From: Bermanella sp041589295
Lineage (GTDB): Bacteria; Pseudomonadota; Gammaproteobacteria; Pseudomonadales; Oceanobacteraceae
Assembly (NCBI GenBank): GCA_041589295.1
Contig: JBFHVZ010000203.1
Coordinates: 1-7,524, forward strand
Reading direction: 5' to 3'
Length of the DNA stretch: 7,524 nucleotides
Position 1 is the first letter of the stretch, and every line of letters starts with the position of its first letter. Below the pieces are notes generated by a model. It was not told the DNA's origin, did not search any database, and saw only the letters and a program-made list of their open reading frames with translations. Of the stretch, positions 3,802 to 7,524 are shown one piece after another. A program made the position numbers and the translations under genes.

Positions 3802-5850
3802 ATGGCTGGTCGTATTCCACAAACATTTCTCGATGACCTTCTGGCACGTACCAATATCGTCGATGTGGTCGACAGTCGTGTTAAGCTGAAAAAAGCGGGC
3901 AAAAACTATCACGCCTGCTGCCCCTTCCATAACGAGAAAACCCCCTCCTTCACCGTGGCCGGTGACAAACAGTTTTATTATTGCTTTGGCTGTGGCGCCA
4001 AGGGCAACGCCGTTAGCTTTGTGATGGAATACGACAATGTCGACTTCCCCACAGCAGTGGACACCCTAGCAGGCGCACTGGGCATGGAAGTTCCGAAAGA
4101 AGAGCTTTCCCCCCATCAACAGCAACAAGCCAAACAACGCACCAGTCTTTACGACCTGATGGAAGCCGCCAATCGCTATTACCAACAGCAGCTGCGCTTT
4201 CACCCCGAGCGCCAAGCCTCAGTGGACTATTTAAAAAACCGTGGCCTATCAGGCAAAGCCGCAAAGTTTTTCCAAATCGGTTTTGCCCCGCAAGGCTGGG
4301 ATAACCTAAAAAACGCCCTCGCTTTTGACGATAAACAACTCGATGACGACAAACACCAAGGGCTCATTAGTGCCGGTATGCTCATCGAAAAAGAACAAGG
4401 CGGCAGCTATGACCGTTTTCGTAACCGTATTGTGTTTCCCATCCGCGACATTCGCGGGCGCACCATTGGCTTTGGTGCGCGCACACTCGGCGACGAAAAA
4501 CCCAAGTACCTAAACAGCCCAGAGACACCGATTTTTAATAAAGGCCACGAGCTTTACGGCCTCTACGAGTGTCGACAAATACGTCAACCGCTCAAGCGTT
4601 TTCTTGTGGTTGAAGGCTATATGGACGTAGTGGCCCTGCACGAATACGGCCTGCACTATGCCGTGGCTACACTGGGTACGGCCACCAGCGAAACCCATTT
4701 ACAAAAGCTGTTTAAGATCGCCCCTGAAGTCGTATTTTGTTTTGACGGCGACGCCGCCGGACAACGGGCCGCGCGCCGCGCTTTGGAGATCGTCCTGCCC
4801 ATTTTAGAAGACGGCCAACAAGTACGATTTTTGTTTTTACCCGACGGCGAAGACCCAGACTCCATGGTACGCAAAGAAGGCAAAGAACACTTTGAACAAC
4901 GCATCCAACATGCCGAACCCATAGCCGACTTTTTGCTAAACACACTTAAAGAAGACATCGACGACCCAGACAGCTTGGACGGTCGAGCACGTTTAGCTAA
5001 ATTAGCCGCCCCCATGATTCAACCCATTCCGGGTATCGCGCTGCGCAGTTTATTTTGGCAAGCCCTGTCAGAGGCCACGCGCCTAGACAAAGACGCCCTA
5101 AAAGAAATGGCCGCCGAGGTCGTGAAAAAGCAAGACCAGCAACACGCCCGCGCACAGGCCCAGCGTAATCTAAGCCCAAAACCTGCGTCTTTGCACCCGC
5201 ATGATTATTCTGAGTCAGCCCCTGATGACAGCGGCCATTGGTCTGACGCGCCTGCCCAAGTTGAGCCTTACTGGCTACAAGGCGAGCAAAACGACGAGCC
5301 TATTACCACAGGCTCTGCATTGGCTGAACATCCACTACTCAAAAAAGCCATTGCACTGGTGCTGCACGCACCTGCCACCGCAGGGCATGTAAAAGACCTC
5401 AGCTTTTTGCAGCACTATGCCGGTCATTGGGGTGACATGCTCAATAACCTGATCACAGGTTTGCAGCAATCCCCCCGCAAAGACTTATTGGCCACACTCA
5501 GTTTGTTCAGTGCAGACCCAAACTTTAACGAACTCAAAACCATTGCTGAAAACCATAACCGCCATGAAGGGCATCTCAGCCAAGAGCAAGCAGCACTGGA
5601 TACATTAACCAAACTCAAACACTTAGCTGATGCACAGGAACTCAAAAACCAACGTGCCAGTCTGAGTCGATTAGGTGCGAACACCTCGGCCCGCACACTG
5701 GATGATGAGCAACGCCAAAAGCTCATGCAAAGCCTACGACAAGCCGAGAAACGCGCCCTCGAAGACAAGATGAAAAAGAAAGGCGGCTTTGACGCGCTCA
5801 GTCCAGAAGAACAAGCAAAATACTCTTCTTTAACTAATCTTTCTCATTGA
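3802..5850 (+). CDS. dnaG: DNA primase
   Basis: A 682-residue bacterial primase that makes RNA primers at the replication fork when recruited by the replicative helicase DnaB. The N-terminal zinc finger is of the CHC2 type, with ligands C40, H43, C61 and C64. The polymerase core has the conserved basic stretch YDRFRNRIVFPIRD (203-216). Its TOPRIM domain carries E271 in EGYMDVVAL, D315 and D317 in FDGDAAG, and the PDGEDPDS motif (347-354). Residues from about 441 to 505 are polar linker, rich in Gln, His, Ser and Pro, followed by a helical C-terminal helicase-binding domain. At 682 residues it is about 100 longer than E. coli DnaG (581), mostly from this linker and the C-terminal part. ATG 3802 is preferred over the adjacent TTG because MAGRIP is the family's usual start. 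AGGTAGG (3791-3797) is the ribosome-binding site. Confidence 0.98.
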   Translation: MAGRIPQTFLDDLLARTNIVDVVDSRVKLKKAGKNYHACCPFHNEKTPSFTVAGDKQFYYCFGCGAKGNAVSFVMEYDNVDFPTAVDTLAGALGMEVPKEELSPHQQQQAKQRTSLYDLMEAANRYYQQQLRFHPERQASVDYLKNRGLSGKAAKFFQIGFAPQGWDNLKNALAFDDKQLDDDKHQGLISAGMLIEKEQGGSYDRFRNRIVFPIRDIRGRTIGFGARTLGDEKPKYLNSPETPIFNKGHELYGLYECRQIRQPLKRFLVVEGYMDVVALHEYGLHYAVATLGTATSETHLQKLFKIAPEVVFCFDGDAAGQRAARRALEIVLPILEDGQQVRFLFLPDGEDPDSMVRKEGKEHFEQRIQHAEPIADFLLNTLKEDIDDPDSLDGRARLAKLAAPMIQPIPGIALRSLFWQALSEATRLDKDALKEMAAEVVKKQDQQHARAQAQRNLSPKPASLHPHDYSESAPDDSGHWSDAPAQVEPYWLQGEQNDEPITTGSALAEHPLLKKAIALVLHAPATAGHVKDLSFLQHYAGHWGDMLNNLITGLQQSPRKDLLATLSLFSADPNFNELKTIAENHNRHEGHLSQEQAALDTLTKLKHLADAQELKNQRASLSRLGANTSARTLDDEQRQKLMQSLRQAEKRALEDKMKKKGGFDALSPEEQAKYSSLTNLSH

Positions 5851-5855
5851 TTTGC

Positions 5856-5883
5856 CTTGAAAAAAAGCAACTTGGCCACATAA
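5856..5883 (+). promoter_or_regulatory. Sigma-32-like heat-shock promoter before rpoD
   Basis: CTTGAAA (5856-5862) is followed after 13 bp by CCACATAA (5876-5883), which matches five of the seven informative positions of the sigma-32 -10 consensus CCCCATNT. In E. coli rpoD is known to have a heat-shock promoter near the end of dnaG, so both motif and position fit. The assignment is from sequence only. Confidence 0.5.
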
Positions 5884-5892
5884 ATGGGCCAG
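5872..5892 (+). other. Small hairpin in the dnaG-rpoD gap
   Basis: TGGCC (5873-5877) pairs with GGCCA (5887-5891), plus a flanking G-U pair, around a 9-nt loop. A TTTCACTT follows. It overlaps the heat-shock promoter candidate. It could be a weak terminator, or an mRNA-processing signal like the cleavage known between dnaG and rpoD in E. coli. Evidence is limited to the base pairing. Confidence 0.3.
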
Positions 5893-5917
5893 TTTCACTT
5901 ATATACCCGCTCGGCGC

Positions 5918-5946
5918 TGGATATGGCTTGACCACAAAGTTATAAT
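5918..5946 (+). promoter_or_regulatory. Sigma-70 promoter for rpoD
   Basis: A perfect -10 TATAAT (5941-5946) is placed 17 bp after TGGATA (5918-5923), four of six to the -35 consensus. Transcription would begin near 5953, about 38 nt before the rpoD ATG. It would let rpoD be expressed independently of the rpsU promoter. TTGACC at 5928-5933 is too close to the -10 to serve as the -35. Confidence 0.6.
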
Positions 5947-5990
5947 CCGTCGCTTTCGGTTCGCGCACCAGTCACGATTACAGGGGTTCT

Positions 5991-7524
5991 ATGGCTGCCA
6001 CACAACAGTCCCGTCTCAAGGAACTTATTGCCAAGGGTAAAGAGCAGGGTTACCTAACCTATGCCCAGGTAAATGACCACCTTCCAGATGACATCGCTAC
6101 ACCAGAACAAGTAGAAGACATCATCCGCATGATTAACGACATCGGCATCACCGTAGCCGAAGTCGCGCCGGATGCCGACAGCCTGATCATGGGTGACAGC
6201 GCCACCGACGATGCCGCCGCGGAAGAAGCCGCCGCAGCATTGGCCGCCGTTGAAAACGATGTAGGTCGCACTACCGACCCAGTGCGTATGTACATGCGCG
6301 AAATGGGTACCGTTGAGCTGCTGACCCGTGAAGGCGAAATTGTCATCGCCAAGCGCATCGAAGAAGGCATTCGTGAAGTAATGTCTGCCCTGTCTTACTT
6401 CCCAAGCTCAGTTCGTACCGTATTAGACGCCGTTGAAGAATCCATGGCAGACGAAGAAATCAACCGTCTGTCCGATGTGTTCAACGGTTTTATCGACGCC
6501 AGCGACGAAGACCCCGAACCCGCTACGCCGATTTCTGACGACAGCAACAACCGTAACGACAACGACTCTGACGACGACAGCGACGGCAGTGACGATGACG
6601 ATGACGACGATTCCAGCAACGACGCACCTTCTGGCCCAGATCCAGAAGAAGTTAAGCGCCGCATGGCAGAGATCGAAAAGCAGCTGATCAAAACCGAAAA
6701 AGCCATCGCTAAAAATGGCCGTGGTAGCAAGCAAGCCGACAAAGAAGGCGCGATTCTGGCCGAATTGTTTGCCCCAATTAAGCTGTCACCAAAATACTTT
6801 GATGACCTAGTGAGCATGGCTCGCAACTACCTTGAAGAAGTTCGCGCACAAGAACGCCAAATCATGGTGCTGTGTACTCGCAAGTGCGGCATGGCCCGTA
6901 AAGACTTCATCAAGTCTTTCCAAGGTAACGAAGGCAATGTTGCATGGGTAAGCGAACTCATCAACAGCGGCAAGCCATGGGCTGAAAAGCTAGAAGCCTA
7001 CAAATTTGACCTTGAACGCGCGCAGAAGAAAATTCACGCCGTTCAAGAACGCGCTGGCATCGAAATTCCAGAAATCAAAGAGATCAACCGTAAAGTATCC
7101 ATTGGTGAAGCCCGCGCCCGCCGCGCGAAAAAAGAAATGGTCGAAGCCAACTTACGTCTGGTTATCTCCATTGCGAAGAAGTACACCAACCGTGGTCTAC
7201 AGTTCCTCGACTTGATTCAAGAAGGCAACATCGGCTTGATGAAAGCTGTGGATAAATTCGAATACCGTCGTGGTTACAAGTTCTCCACGTACGCCACATG
7301 GTGGATTCGTCAGGCGATCACACGTTCTATCGCTGACCAAGCCCGTACCATCCGTATTCCGGTTCACATGATTGAAACCATCAACAAGCTGAACCGTGTT
7401 AGCCGTCAGATGCTTCAGGAAATGGGTCGCGAGCCAACACCAGAAGAACTGGCCGAGCGCATGGACATGCCAGAGGACAAGGTTCGCAAGGTACTGAAAA
7501 TTGCCAAAGAACCGATCTCCATGG
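5991..7524 (+). CDS. rpoD: RNA polymerase sigma factor RpoD (sigma-70), cut by window end
   Basis: The housekeeping sigma factor, which directs RNA polymerase core to most promoters. The first 511 codons are present and the frame is still open at 7523, so roughly the last 100 residues (the end of region 3, the 3.2 finger and region 4) lie outside. Region 1.1 covers about residues 1-80. Region 1.2 includes DPVRMYMREMGTVELL (96-111). The non-conserved region holds an aspartate-rich stretch (183-211, with seven Asp at 201-207). Region 2 begins near SIGEARARRAKKE (370) and contains the promoter-melting and -10-reading segment YATWWIRQAITRS (434-446). From region 2 onwards the sequence is nearly identical to E. 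coli RpoD with a 4-residue offset. The ATG has AGGGG (5982-5986) 4 nt upstream. It is the last gene of the macromolecular-synthesis operon. Confidence 0.98.
   Translation, partial: MAATQQSRLKELIAKGKEQGYLTYAQVNDHLPDDIATPEQVEDIIRMINDIGITVAEVAPDADSLIMGDSATDDAAAEEAAAALAAVENDVGRTTDPVRMYMREMGTVELLTREGEIVIAKRIEEGIREVMSALSYFPSSVRTVLDAVEESMADEEINRLSDVFNGFIDASDEDPEPATPISDDSNNRNDNDSDDDSDGSDDDDDDDSSNDAPSGPDPEEVKRRMAEIEKQLIKTEKAIAKNGRGSKQADKEGAILAELFAPIKLSPKYFDDLVSMARNYLEEVRAQERQIMVLCTRKCGMARKDFIKSFQGNEGNVAWVSELINSGKPWAEKLEAYKFDLERAQKKIHAVQERAGIEIPEIKEINRKVSIGEARARRAKKEMVEANLRLVISIAKKYTNRGLQFLDLIQEGNIGLMKAVDKFEYRRGYKFSTYATWWIRQAITRSIADQARTIRIPVHMIETINKLNRVSRQMLQEMGREPTPEELAERMDMPEDKVRKVLKIAKEPISM

Noticed and set aside
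5928..5946. TTGACC with TATAAT as the rpoD promoter
   Set aside because: The spacer would be 7 bp, far too short. TGGATA at 5918-5923 gives the required 17 bp.
6537..6623. Aspartate-rich low-complexity segment in rpoD as an odd insertion
   Set aside because: E. coli RpoD has a comparable acidic stretch in the same non-conserved region, so this is ordinary for the family.

Overview
The window looks like chromosomal core sequence from a gammaproteobacterium. The encoded proteins closely resemble the Pseudomonas/Oceanospirillales type: S21, a GatB/YqeY protein, DnaG beginning MAGRIP with a CHC2 zinc finger, and sigma-70 with near-identical region 2. Gene order is the classic macromolecular-synthesis locus, rpsU-yqeY-dnaG-rpoD, divergent from tsaD. 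I cannot name a genus; a marine Oceanospirillales-like lineage is a guess from the protein sequences.

Left part, minus strand (158-2113): tsaD, folB and folK read leftward. TsaD makes the universal t6A37 modification of ANN-decoding tRNAs. FolB and FolK perform two consecutive steps of tetrahydrofolate synthesis. The folB-folK junction is only 2 nt, while folB and tsaD are separated by 91 nt holding a REP-type double hairpin. plsY, which often lies at this point in relatives, is not in the window. The FolK belongs to the folB-adjacent subfamily, in which several residues of the E. coli active site differ.

Centre (2114-2938): about 825 nt without a credible gene. It holds a tsaD promoter candidate, a complex repeat cluster, and the rpsU promoter and leader. 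The repeat is a roughly 68-70 bp module with conserved ends and a variable middle. Four copies are visible: one left of folK (46-115), one facing the same way at 2282-2349, and two inverted copies at 2432-2498 and 2631-2697. The inverted copies lie inside a roughly 199 bp tandem duplication that also contains small conserved hairpins.

Right part, plus strand (2939-7524): rpsU, yqeY, dnaG and rpoD (cut by the window edge after 511 codons) couple translation, replication priming and transcription initiation. Each gap carries structure: a hairpin in the rpsU leader, a hairpin that covers the yqeY ribosome-binding site, a hairpin before dnaG, and before rpoD both a sigma-70-type promoter and a sigma-32-like heat-shock promoter. 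I found no clearly new biological system. The most unusual material is the repeat cluster and the layered RNA structure of the operon.
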